Source: Diatrype stigma
Taxonomy: Eukaryota > Ascomycota > Sordariomycetes > Xylariales > Diatrypaceae
Length of the DNA: 64,000 nucleotides
Assembly (NCBI GenBank): GCA_022225965.2
Contig: JAKJXP020000045.1
Location: forward strand, 1-64,000
Direction of reading: 5' to 3'
Part shown: one piece after another, positions 11,800-21,895 of the stretch
How positions within the stretch are numbered: position 1 is the first letter of the stretch
Layout of the letters: every line of letters starts with the position of its first letter
The notes under the pieces: model-generated
What the model was told of the DNA's origin: nothing
Databases searched by the model: none
What the model saw: only the letters and a program-made list of their open reading frames with translations
Translations under genes and position numbers: made by a program

Positions 11800-13300
11800 C
11801 CGGACGAAATTACGGCTTTACGTACGCGAAGATCTTTAACGAAAAGAAATTATCGAAAGCATTTATGTTATTATTTTGGCATTTCGTATATTTAAAACGG
11901 CAATGGCCATTATAATTAAGTTCGACCTAAAGGTCCGATAATTTAACGTCGTTATTGCTTTTTTTAATGCAAAAAAAAAAAGCAAAATACCAATAACGTA
12001 CGAATTCCTTAAAAAATTTAAATAGCCCGAAATAATAATCGAATTTAAACGAACTTTATATGGGCTAAAGGATTTTTTTATGCTTTAGTATAAAAAGTTT
12101 TTTGTTACTTTTAAAACGTTAAGGCTTATTCCGTTTATCGAAAATCCGTGCCTTTTTATTAACGAAAACGGAACGATCTTAATGGTTTCTTTCGTAAATA
12201 ATATTTTTTTGTTTCATTATAAAAATAATTAAAACGTAACAAACGATCTTAATAAAAAGCTATAAAGTATTTACGAAATAAAAAACCAAGGTTTAATAAT
12301 TTAATTTTTTAAAATCCGAATAAATAAAAACCGTAAAACGAAATAAATTTATTTGGCTTATAATTAATATATCGAGAAAATCGCTATACGTTTTGGATTT
12401 AATAATAATGTTAATCCTTTTTTTATTTTTATAAAAATCGAATTTTTTATTAAATATAAAAAAAGCGCTATTAAGGAGCAGGTAAAAGCATATTAAAAAC
12501 GTATTAGCTCGATTTTGTATATAGCGATAATAATTAAACCAAATATAGCCTACGTTGTTTTTACGTTTTTAAAGTTCCTTATAAATCTAGAACTAAAGCA
12601 TTTGGCCGTAATAAATCGAATGATTTTTTATTTATATAATATAAGGTTTTTGGAAATTATATATAAAAGGTTTAATAAAAAAGTATAAATATTGCTTATA
12701 ATAAAAGATGTTTTTTTTATAAACAACGAAAAAACAAAGCGCTTAATAATAGGCTATATTATAACGTTTTTTAGCGGTTCCATTATATAAAAAGCAACTC
12801 GGTAAAGCATAATATCGACCTTTATAATAAAAGCTAAACTATTCGTTTTTTCGGATATAGCTAAAAAAATAATGGCCCTTTAACGTTTATTCCGAAACTT
12901 CCAATTAAATTTAAAAAAGCCTTAAAGGATTTTTTATAATAACTAATAAACGATTAAGTTAATTATTAGTAATTAAATAAGGATAAATACGAAATTCCGT
13001 TATATGGATATATAAAATATGTGGCTTAAATAAAAGCATAAAAAGGGATTTTTCGAAATTATTTATTTTGTTATTAATTAAATATTAATCGATAATTTAA
13101 TTAAGACATTAAATAAGCAAAGCTTTAAATACTTTAAGGCTTTACTTAATTTTTAAAATATATGGCATATTAAGAATCGGAATTATTAATAAAAAGCAAA
13201 AAAAATTTCATAAGGGAATTCGTCGGCCCTTATATTAAAAACTTAACTAGCCCCGTAAGGCACCGTATCGCGAAATGCAAAATAAGCTTTAAAAATATAT
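11800..13300 (+). pseudogene. Copia reverse transcriptase / RNase H remnant
   Basis: Near 12045-12210 the frame reads FKRTLYGLKD, a mutated Trp codon, YKKFFVTFKTL and then ENPCLFINENG, the copia ALYGLKQ...PCLF block. The following catalytic motif, normally YVDDI, is altered to FVNNI, consistent with G-to-A changes. RNase-H-like sequence follows to about 13300. No activity is possible. Confidence 0.85.
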
Positions 13301-13379
13301 TCCGAAAAGCAGCAATAACGAAGGCATAATTATTTTTTTTTTAAGCAAGCCTAAAAAATAACGACCGGCAAAATATCGG

Positions 13380-14600
13380 CTATTATATTTAAACTGCCGA
13401 AAAAATTTCTTTCGCTTTCGTTTTCGCTTTTATTTTCGTTTTCGTTTTCGCTTTCGCTTTCGCTTTTTTTTTTCTTTTTCTTTTTTTCGTTTTCCTTTTT
13501 TTCTTTTTCTTCTTTTTTTTCGTTTTTTTCCTTTTTCCGTTTTTCGGTAAGGGCAATTACCGGTTTTTCATTCCAATTAGCGAACCAAGAACTTGAAACG
13601 CCTTTAGCCTTAAATTGGAAAAGCAATACGCAAAGGCCACGGCGTAACGCAAAGGCGTTTTAAAAATAATTAATGAAACAAAAAAAAAAGAAAAAAATGA
13701 ACATTTATTTTTCGGCAATTACCTTTAAAGGTAGCCATTATTCGACGCGTTAAGTTATAAGCGGCGACGGAATTAAAGCAAAGAAATTAGCTTTAAGGAA
13801 TTAACGTTCGGATATATGAAATAATTTACGAAGCGGCGCATTTATGTCCGAAAACGTAACGCTAATAGCGGCAATCTTTTTTAATGGCGTTTAAATATAT
13901 CCCATAAAAACGTTCGGCCAAAGCAAACCGGATATATCTAAAATAAAAAGTAATCCGGATCGTGCCGTCGGAAAGGAACCGGGCCTTTAACGTTTTGCCT
14001 TTACTTTTGCTTTTGTTTTTGTTTTTTTTGTTTTTTTTTTTTTTTTTTGGAAATATAAGCGGCATTCGGAATAAGCGGAGGGATATTCGGTAACGAACGG
14101 CGGCGAATCAAACGACGGCGCGGACGTAAAGTTTCGGAAACGGCAAAAAAAAGGCAAGCGGCGAAAACGAAACTAGGCGCGGGCAACGGCGAAAAGAAAG
14201 GCGCGCGAAAATGTCGGACCCCTTATTTTCCGAAAAAAAGGAAGCTTCCGGAAAAAAAAAGGCACCCGCGTTCTTTAAACCGGAAAGCGGTTCGTTATTA
14301 ACGAAGCCAGTTTTTTCCGGCCTAAAAAACAGTTCGTCGTCGGCGACAAAAGCAAAAGCGTCAAAAAGTTGGGCCTTTAATTCGGCCTCGAATTCGGCGG
14401 CGGCGACGCAAGCCTTTTCGGTAATAGCAGCAACGCGGGCTTATTTTTTAATAACAACGGCGGCGGCGCGTTTTTAAACGGCGGCGACGCGGTAAGCAAT
14501 ACGCTTTTAAACGATAGCGGCAAATTCGGCGGCAACGCGGATACGGTTTTTGCGGCGGGTTTTAAAGTTAGGTCGTTTTATTTTGTTTGTTTTAAGAAAT
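13380..14600. other. Extra 3' region of the copia element with a GC-richer island
   Basis: Between the RNase H end and the 3' LTR lies sequence not expected in copia. A pyrimidine-rich simple-sequence tract occupies 13400-13530. An island at about 14080-14580 is much richer in GCG/CGG triplets than its surroundings. On the plus strand part of the island reads SLFGNSSNAGLFFNNNGGG, reminiscent of low-complexity FG-type repeats, but the frame is broken. It could be captured host sequence or an element-specific accessory region; I do not recognise a family. Confidence 0.45.
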
Positions 14601-14961
14601 ATAATTACGATTAATATAAAAGATACGCTCCTGTTTTAATTTTCGAATAAATTATATACCGCTTTATAAGTAATACTTAAAAAAAACCAAAAAAAAAATA
14701 AAACAAAATGGAAAAAGCGTTTTATTTATATTTTAATATTTATAAAACGAATGCATATAATTAATAATGCGTTATTCGGATAATTATTTATATAATAACG
14801 AAAGGAATTATTTATATAATAATTAAATATGTATTAATTAAATTAAGTTATTACGTATTATAATTGTATTTTATTAATTTTACGAGATTATTTTTTTATT
14901 TATTTAATAATTTGTTTTTTTTATAAATTAATATATTTGCGTATAGCTAATTTGAAAAATA

Positions 14962-15145
14962 TGTCGCGATATAAGGGCTATATAGGAAAGCTTGGATTAT
15001 ATAATTAGGTAATTTGCATTTAATGGCTTAGCATATTATATATAAAAAGTTCTTTTATTCCTTAGATTAGAGATTGCTTTTTTTCTTTTATATGACTAAA
15101 TCTATATTCGAATTCTTCCTTACCTGTGATCTTCTAAATGCGACA
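14962..15145 (+). repeat. 3' LTR of the copia element
   Basis: 184 bp, TGTCGCGATATAAGGGC to AAATGCGACA, followed by target duplication GATAT at 15146-15150. Less mutated than the 5' LTR, especially over its last 80 bases. Confidence 0.93.
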
Positions 15146-15600
15146 GATATCGCGTAAATCGATGCCTAATTTACGGAGTTTAATTTGTGTGATACATTAG
15201 AGGAGATTCTTTTTATTAAGCGCGACGTCGTAGGTAATCACCTCCAATACGAGGTTGTCGCGATATAGGGGTTAAATAGGGGGGCTTGGATTACATAATT
15301 AGATAACCGGCACCTAGTGGCTTGACGCACATTATACAAAGAGGTATAGAGCGTTTCTGATCCCTAGACTAAAGACCTCTTCTTCTTCTTGACGACAAAT
15401 CTGTTTCTGAGCAGTATCTCTGATATCCTGAACGCGACAGAGGTGTATCCAAAAAAGCCATCGATGGAACAATCGACAATGCGCCATCACTCAGCCGAAT
15501 CGGGATCGACCGATGGGACCCCGTGAGCAAATGGGCCGATCTATCACCACTTCGGAGTGCAGCATGCACATTCTACGCATCGAGTAGCTCAAAGCGTCGA
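15146..15600 (-). pseudogene. PKS-NRPS remnant, adenylation-domain part beyond the insertions
   Basis: With the copia element and the solo LTR mentally removed, the minus strand continues the adenylation domain. LRSGDR and RLSDGAL (near 15440-15560) lead to ITQIKLRKLGIDLRDIETSI (15146-15190 and across into 7477), the stretch before A10 in PKS-NRPS adenylation domains. A TAA lies at 15197-15199 (minus reading) and the frame shifts more than once. Upstream of about 15600 I see no continuation, so the ketosynthase half and most of the condensation and adenylation domains are gone from this window. Confidence 0.62.
15256..15439 (+). repeat. Solo LTR of the same copia family, not RIP-mutated
   Basis: 184 bp starting TGTCGCGATATAGGGG and ending GAACGCGACA, flanked by a perfect 5-bp duplication GAGGT (15251-15255 and 15440-15444). 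It aligns along its length with the LTRs at 7478 and 14962 but has normal base composition. It is evidently a separate insertion reduced to one LTR by recombination. Confidence 0.93.
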
Positions 15601-15861
15601 TGCTTATGGTGTCCACGTGGTATGTGAGGGAATACTTTGTCATTAGTCTTTTTGCAGGTCAGGGGCTCCATTTGGAGATAGGAGCTAGGAAACGCTTCAC
15701 CTGGGTGGTATACCATGTAATTGAAGCTCTACGCTGTTCTAGTCTGTATATAACTGCTCTTCCTGCTGTAGCTTGGAAACCTCGTATCTAGCCAGACAAT
15801 TATCACTTTCCGCCATATTCCCTATCCTCTAATCGATCACCTGGAATGTTATAAGTCTACT

Positions 15862-17631
15862 CTATATTAACGCTGCAGCCATGCTGATTAGCATTCCTAT
15901 GTCGCCAACCCGGGCACTCCAATCTTCCCATTCCGCCGCGCTTGTGTCGTAAACACCTTGGTTTCTGAACACGATCCTTGTCAAAACCCCGCTGTCAGAG
16001 AGTCCATATATAGTGCGCTCTTCGTAGTGCTGTTTGAAAATGGTGACCCACGATTCGAGGTCATGTGCGTTCCACATTGCTGCAGGACATGGTAGGGGCA
16101 CGAGGACGAACCCTAGCATAGATAAGTACGAGACGGGAGAAGATATGTCTACCATCATGTTGATAATTTGAAAGATGAGCACGGTGCTTGATGGATAGTC
16201 AGCGTAAGTTGTCGTTGTTGAAGGGTGCAAGGCCTGGGGAATTTGCTTACCGTCTCTTAGTTTCGTTGAACATCCAGTCTCTATAGGTCAAGTTCGGGTC
16301 ATCAACAAGTTCGCTATCGAAACGCTCCCCGACTACTGTAGCCAATGCAGTGGAGACGAGCTTATAAGTGTCAGAGGTATTCAAGCAGTATACTATGGTA
16401 CAGTTCAATCGCCACCAGGGTGACCAGCTTACATGTATGGTAGTGATTAGTGAGACGTCAAAGGCATTATGCCCAACTGGGGTATCCTGAAGGCGTAGCA
16501 GGCAATATATCAGCAGAGCCTGAAAAGCAGTCAAAAGCCTCCATCGATCGTACTGCGAATGCTACAGGTCTATCAGAATCTTCACACGCGCTATACCAAT
16601 ATCTAAGCGACTTTTGGCTCACCTCGGCTAAAATTCTCTGTTGCTCATGCCATATCTGATCCCATACTGGCGCCCTGTCTGCTTTCGTTCGGTCCTTGAA
16701 CATGTGTACCAGGCGCACGCAACTGGTCAGACGCTACTCGCCCCGACATCTGTCAGCTAAGGAGCTATCGAGTCCATGTTCTTCCATGTGACGGCATCGA
16801 GAGGACAGGGGATGAGTATAAGAGCTTCAATGAACTGACCTCTTGATACTGGCACTTTCCACTGATTGCACCCGGGAATACTAGTGGACACAGGAATGGC
16901 GGAATCACGCCCTTCTGCACTATCATGGAGGGATATGACCGCAGTACGCGCATCATCAAGGGAACCAAGGGGACATGGCTGGGATTGGTGAAGATGCGAG
17001 TACTGAAAAGAGATGGGCCGGACAGCAGATGGAAATCCGGAACCGTCAGGTAATCAAGATCCTGGTTTGCAATGAGCTCTTTATTGGAAAAGGCAGGCGT
17101 GTTGATCCCGTTCAGATTGGCACCCCAATCATCATCATGCAACAAACCAAATGTAGAGTCTATGCTTAACCCCTCATAGGCTTGAGTTCGTATGCCACCT
17201 TCCAGATCCTGAGTGTAGGGGAATCCTTGGCTAGGTATCAAAGCGGTTGTAGCTCCCTGATAGCCTAAACCTAGTAGGCTCTGTTCTTCATCCAGAGACA
17301 CAGCAGATGGGGAGGCTTCCGATAATAGGGGTTGAGTGGGGATCTGGGTACTAGGTCGGCGGATTGCCGTATCGTACTCGCATTTACAGCCGCGCGACTT
17401 GCAACGCAGGCAAGCCCCGGCTTCACCTAAGCTCGCATTAATAGGCCAGATGCAACGCGTCTTCGCACGGGTACACGCGACGCATGATCGCTTGCGAGAA
17501 GTACTCGTATCAGCCGATTTGGTACGGCAGTAATAGTAATGCCTCTTGCGTATGGATTCTAACACAGGCGCATCAGTATGCGGGACTGATATGGAAGCCT
17601 TCAAGCATGCATAGCTCCCTACCTCGAGCAA
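15862..17631 (-). CDS. Zn2Cys6 transcription factor
   Basis: Binuclear zinc-cluster regulator, expected in the nucleus as a dimer on CGG-containing sites. The first readable exon carries SCVACTRAKTRCIWPI then ACLRCKSRGCKCEYD, giving the six-cysteine cluster near residues 50-84 of the open frame. Later exons carry LVHMFKDRTKADRAPVWDQI, LLTAFQALLIYCLLRLQD and DWMFNETKRR. The last is joined by an intron at 16187-16250 to TVLIFQIINMMVDIS, and the frame ends at 15862. Those helices match the C-terminal half of fungal pathway regulators. The exact start is unclear: the open frame begins at TTG 17631 and has no ATG before the zinc cluster, so a short upstream exon is likely. Two middle introns (about 16700-16860 and 16540-16590) are only approximately placed. 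An 18-bp CGG-N4-CCG palindrome lies about 210 bp upstream. Confidence 0.75.
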
Positions 17632-18198
17632 ATGCTTTATTGCATAATGGGCATTGAATGCTCAATTGAGAACTCCCACGTTGCTGCTCGTCGCCCATGA
17701 TTTAACAACGAGGGTATGATAAACCGGAAATAATCAAATCCGTAGTGCAGAGTCTGGGGATGGTGTGTTCGGGTGCGATACTGTGACGAAGGATTGTGTC
17801 TCTCGCTTACGTGCACTGCGTGAACTGCTACGAAGGTCAATTCACGGAGTTCCGTGAAATAGGGAGCCCCTCGCTGCTGAGTAAGCCTCGATCGCCGATG
17901 GCCCACAGGGTTTATGTCCGTGATCAGCAATACTTCCGAGGGACCAATCCCGCAGTGTTAGTTCAGCCCTTCAACCATGTATCCCTGGCCTTCCAAGAGC
18001 TGACATTCAATGACCGTTGCTAAGTGATACAATGCGGGTAGATCCGGTATTTGCTTGAATTACAATAACATGTCATTTATATCCTGGTTTGGAACGAACC
18101 AATCATCAATGCATCCTTAAGCTATGCTTTAGATACATGCACTGACACAGCATCCATGGGTTCAAGTAAGAACCCAAGGCATTTCAACAACACGGTCC
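17632..18198. other. Intergenic, upstream of the Zn2Cys6 regulator
   Basis: Promoter region of the minus-strand regulator and 3' flank of the SDR. The only feature I can support is the perfect palindrome at 17841-17858. Confidence 0.6.
17841..17858. promoter_or_regulatory. Palindromic CGG-N4-CCG site (copy 1, perfect)
   Basis: TTCACGGAGTTCCGTGAA is a perfect 8+8 inverted repeat around a 2-bp centre. CGG and CCG half-sites spaced by four bases match the general form of sites bound by Zn2Cys6 dimers. It lies about 210 bp upstream of the regulator ending at 15862, suggesting autoregulation. Confidence 0.6.
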
Positions 18199-19159
18199 TT
18201 ATGTTGTAATACCACCGCTTACTGAAATCCACTGACCAGTGATCCACCGGCTCTTCTCCGACACCAGCAGAAGCGCGGCATCAGCCACGTCCTCCACCGT
18301 GCCCAGCCGTGGCTCCGTTCGCATTTGATTGAGCAAGCCAATTGCGAATGCACTATGGGACCCATCGGGGTTCAATAGCATTCCCTTCCCCATGTCTGTC
18401 GGGATCGGCCCCGCCGCAATTGTATTCACGGTGATTCCATGGCTTCTCCCAAGCTATCAATGGCTATTAGCATCAGGAAAGGGGTAATCGAGATCTGTCT
18501 GGCTGAAGATCACTATTGTTGCGTTGGCACTTACCTCGTACGCCCAAGATGCTGTCATGCTATCCTGCGCTGATTTTGATGCATTGTAGACCGAACACCC
18601 CAGGGTGTCGAGTTTCGATGCGAGAGAGCCGAGATTGATGATGCGCCCGCCTGCGGGCATCTTGCCTTCGATAACGGCAGCCTGGGTCATGTAAAGGGTG
18701 CCAAAGACAGTGACACCGAACTCGTACTGGAGAGTCTCAGGCGTTGCTTGTAGAAGAGACTGGTGTGGGGATAAACGACCTCCATTGTTTACTGTTGGAA
18801 GCAGGGAAGGGCGCATGTCAGCGCGATGCGAAGGTAACGACGTATGTCCTTGGGCACGTACCAAGTATGTCAATGTGGTCGACACCTAAGCCTTTCAATG
18901 CTTGCGTCACGATACCCTTGGTGGTCTCACGGTCTTCCACGGAGCCTTGGACCACTGTTGTCTTTACACCAAACTCGTTGGCAAGACATTCGGCAACCTT
19001 AGCGGCTTTCGGCTTACTTTCTTCCGAGACGTAATGGATCGCGACAGCAGCACCGTTACGGGCAAAAGCTCTTGCGATACCAGCGCCGATGCCATTCTCT
19101 TTGCCGGAGCCCGTAATTAAGGCAGCCTTGCCGGAAAGCGAAAGAGTGTCAACGGGCAT
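18199..19159 (-). CDS. Short-chain dehydrogenase/reductase (classical SDR)
   Basis: NAD(P)(H)-dependent ketone/alcohol oxidoreductase, cytosolic by composition. Three exons (19159-18862, 18791-18535, 18453-18199) with GT-AG introns 18792-18861 and 18454-18534 give 269 residues, normal for a classical SDR. Visible are the cofactor loop TGSGKENGIGAG near residue 15, the NNGG structural motif created across the first splice, the catalytic serine in NLGSLASK and the YNASK pair, and the C-terminal ITGQWISVSGG. The ATG at 19159 is chosen because it directly precedes PVDTLSLSGKAALITG. No lesions are seen. It resembles the ketoreductases of fungal polyketide pathways, but the substrate cannot be read from sequence. 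Three CGG-N4-CCG palindromes lie 160-430 bp upstream. Confidence 0.9.
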
Positions 19160-19317
19160 GTTCAATGAGATTGTGATGATATATATCCGGGTCCATTAAT
19201 GCTAGGAAAGCATCCAGCGGCGCAGCGCTGTGGTTTTTGGCGCATTTATAGAGGTAATAAGCTGAGCTCGAACTCATGGTTCAATCTGACAAGGTTATCC
19301 CGTTCTCGACGAGGCTG

Positions 19318-19335
19318 TTCACGGAGGCCCTTGAA
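19318..19335. promoter_or_regulatory. Palindromic CGG-N4-CCG site (copy 2, imperfect)
   Basis: TTCACGGAGGCCCTTGAA keeps the left half-site of the palindrome, while the right half has two changes. It lies 160 bp upstream of the SDR start and is followed by ATAGGCTT, as in the other copies. Confidence 0.45.
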
Positions 19336-19444
19336 TAGGCTTACACGAGAGTGGCGATCTCTTGATTCTTCAAGTATGGTTTCGGTGTGGGTCTTGGCTG
19401 CATGAGTCCAGGTCGCGTCGCATCGCATCGCATCGCAGCAACTT

Positions 19445-19462
19445 CTCACGGATTTCCGTGAA
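19445..19462. promoter_or_regulatory. Palindromic CGG-N4-CCG site (copy 3)
   Basis: CTCACGGATTTCCGTGAA differs from a perfect palindrome only at its outer base. It is 286 bp upstream of the SDR start, and its flank TAAGCTTGTCTCAGTACC is shared with copy 4. Confidence 0.6.
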
Positions 19463-19573
19463 TAAGCTTGTCTCAGTACCCAACATCCCGCCTTTCAAAT
19501 GTTGCTTTAATATATATTTTGGGTGCATATGTAGGCATTTATCAGAATGCACGGCAAGAACTCCAAGATGCCG

Positions 19574-19591
19574 CTCACGGAGATCCGTGAA
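19574..19591. promoter_or_regulatory. Palindromic CGG-N4-CCG site (copy 4)
   Basis: CTCACGGAGATCCGTGAA differs from a perfect palindrome only at its outer base. It is 415 bp upstream of the intact SDR and downstream of the dead SDR. The centre differs from copies 1 and 3, as expected if only the half-sites are constrained. Confidence 0.6.
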
Positions 19592-20056
19592 TAGGGCTGT
19601 CTCAGTACCGGTACATGACATTCCGCTGGTTCTTTCCATCGTCGATTTTGTTCTCTGGTAGATCTGCCCCACTTTCTACCACTTTTGGAATTACCGTAAT
19701 AGGCACATACTAAATAGTTACGCTGATTGCAGCCAATCACAGTGATCTTCAAACACGGGCGCTGGGGCAGTTTACACGCTACCTAAGGTAGTAACAACGA
19801 TAATCCCGGTGTATGTAAGCCAGTGCACCGCCACCTCCTGAATGGAAAGCTAGAGTACTCTACTACAGACCTACACCACGAGGGGGAATCAAGAGCTGCT
19901 GTGCCATGCGGTAGGTAGACTGCATAACATAGAGATAATTACTAGCTTTCCTTACACGTGCCCCCCTTAATTTGTAGTAGCTATCGCCATATCTTGATGC
20001 TGAGCTAGACTAGAGCGCACATTCGAAGTCAATGTTGGTCGCCTTGAGATGCCTAC

Positions 20057-21014
20057 CTAGCTGGTATCAGCAAACAGCCATCCCACAAGTCCGATGTTCA
20101 GTTTCGTTCCAGACTCAAGTTCCTTAGCTTGGGCCTTCAGTTCTTCCACGTCCTAGTTGCACCACAGGAACTTGCTCTTCAGGAAGCGGGCTTCGGGGCT
20201 TGCAAGCCAAAGGTTGAAGCTCGCCGGCAGACTCATTAAACCGCATAGGTCAGCTTTCACGATGGATATAAAGTCGCCTCACTTTTGCATGTACCGTCAT
20301 CAGCCTTGATGTCCTCAAGGCTCACCGCGCCCCCATCTCGCAGTTTCATCTCGGTGATGATCACGCCAGGTTGTATGTGGAATATAGCCATGCCTGGGTT
20401 GGCATGGCCCACCTCATCCCAAAGCCGGATGACGGTAATCTTGGCGACGCAGTACGAATCAAATATGTTCCCGATGGTGAGGTGCGCACCAAACGAATTG
20501 ATGGCGACGACTATGGCATCCGATGCGGCGTGGCGGCAAAATGCCTGTGCAACCAACCCACAGGGAGCCGGTCACGTTGATCTGGATGGCCTCGAGGTAC
20601 GCATTGTCGTTGGCGATCGTGACGGGCTTCTTTGACTCGATGATGGCTGCGCAATGGATCAAGACGTCGGTTTTCCCACCGGCCAGCTCCAATGTTTGCA
20701 AAGGCCGCAGCCATGTCGTCCTGGGAGGTCATATCGGCGGAGATCGTGGTGACATCGGCGCTGGGAAAGTTGCTCTCGACCCAGGCCTTATTGTCGAGGA
20801 GGGGCTTCTCGCGACGGCCGAGGAGCGCGATTCGAGATGCGCCTGCCTCGGCGGACTTGCGGGCGGTCTCCCCTCCTAATCCGGTATTGCCCCCTCCGGT
20901 GATTACCACGGACTTGCCTTTGACGAACACCCTGGGGCGAGTAGGAGATGTTGATGGCTGTTCTTTCGAGTGCCACCGCTTGGTGGGGCACGGAAAAGGG
21001 GGTACTTCGGCCAT
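20057..21014 (-). pseudogene. Second SDR-family oxidoreductase, inactivated
   Basis: Starts MAEVPPFPCPTKRWHS and carries the cofactor loop VVITGGGNTGLGGETARKSA, then LIHCAAIIESKKPV, INVTGSLWV, SFGAHLTIGNIFDSYCVAK, and a C-terminus ending GTKLNIGLVGWLFADTS at 20057. Several lesions break it. There is a frameshift near 20695, an apparent 4-bp tandem duplication (CAACCAAC at 20550-20557) shifting frame again, and a TAG at 20153-20155 where a tryptophan codon would fit. An intron around 20240-20285 probably separates the last exon. It belongs to a different SDR subgroup from the neighbour at 18199-19159. The tyrosine-lysine pair reads YCVAK. Confidence 0.8.
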
Positions 21015-21187
21015 AGTGGAGTGCGAGGTGTATAGAAGTTAGTCGAGGTTGTATGCGTCGGGTAATGAACAACAGGACAGGGGATTGATCAGGAAGAGCT
21101 CCTATGCGGTTCACATGCAATTTCCAAACTCGTATGGTGGAAAAGTCCAAGGGAATAAATATGGTGGTGGTGAGGTGGGGGGAAAAA

Positions 21188-21264
<77 letters not shown>

Positions 21265-21895
21265 NNNNNNNNNGGGGTATGCTTTATCTTGAAGGTTCAA
21301 AGCTATAATGTAGGTATATATTTAACAAGGGAGTAGTCGTATAACGTGGGTGTAGATTGCTTCATAATAATATACTATTTCGTCATGTTCCAGCGGGAAT
21401 TCACCGAATTAGCCACATCCTCGCAGATGTGGCGTTACATTACGGTCACTTTCTCCATACCATCTACCAGTTTCCTGGACCTGTTACCTGTACCTATGTC
21501 TTAGTCCTCCTTATGCACATTTCATCAAACTTTCTGGCTTAGAAATCAACAAAGTGATCTTCAGCCTTGCTGTACATGTACCTGCCCAACGTACAAATCC
21601 TGCATATCCACTTCTATTGCTTTATAAGCCTGTTTTGACACTGGCCAACCAACCGTTTGATTCTCATTTGGTCATAGTTATCTGCGTATCCACTAAGCTT
21701 ATAACGGAATTTAAGACAGCTCTCATCCACAACGATACACCCTCTCATTTCATAAGCCATCGTAAATTTCTCCAAATCACTTCAATGTCAGTAGAAATCA
21801 GCCCCCAGTAGTGCCATCTCGGTCCTATTTTCTAAACCTATTGACGACGAAGACCAGACCACCCCACGCAGAATACAGTGCAGGCCTTGGTCAAG
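21015..21895. other. Intergenic between divergent SDR pseudogene and MFS gene; contains gap
   Basis: Shared upstream region of the minus-strand SDR pseudogene and the plus-strand MFS gene. It is interrupted by a 77-base G run and nine undetermined bases, so its true length is unknown. I see no regulatory palindrome here. Confidence 0.7.
21188..21273. other. Poly-G run and assembly gap
   Basis: 77 consecutive G (21188-21264) followed by nine N (21265-21273) and four more G. A homopolymer this long is probably a sequencing or gap-filling artefact, and the two sides may not be truly adjacent. Confidence 0.95.

Larger units (their letters stand above)
7478..15145 (+). mobile_element. Ty1/copia LTR retrotransposon, full length, RIP-mutated
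   Basis: LTRs at 7478-7662 and 14962-15145 begin TGTCGCGATATA and end GCAATA/GCGACA. They are flanked by a perfect 5-bp duplication GATAT (7473-7477 and 15146-15150). The interior reads, in plus-strand order, protease, GAG-pre-integrase/integrase, then reverse transcriptase/RNase H, which is the copia order. Every domain is broken by many TAA/TAG codons of the kind expected from C-to-T and G-to-A changes. The element sits inside the PKS-NRPS adenylation domain. At 7.7 kb it is longer than usual for copia because about 1.6 kb lies between the RNase H end and the 3' LTR. Confidence 0.93.
19160..20056. other. Intergenic upstream of the intact SDR
   Basis: 897 bp with no supported gene. It holds three copies of the CGG-N4-CCG palindrome at near-equal spacing (127 and 129 bp) and a short GCATC tandem repeat around 19417-19438. 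The second and third palindromes also share the 3' flank AAGCTTGTCTCAGTACC (AGGGCTGTCTCAGTACC in the third). Confidence 0.7.

Noticed and set aside
17637..17930. 97-codon minus-strand frame upstream of the Zn2Cys6 regulator
   Set aside because: No domain, and it overlaps the regulatory palindrome; probably promoter sequence, though a short first exon of the regulator could lie here.
21049..21336. Poly-glycine / poly-proline open frames
   Set aside because: They are produced entirely by the G homopolymer next to the N gap.
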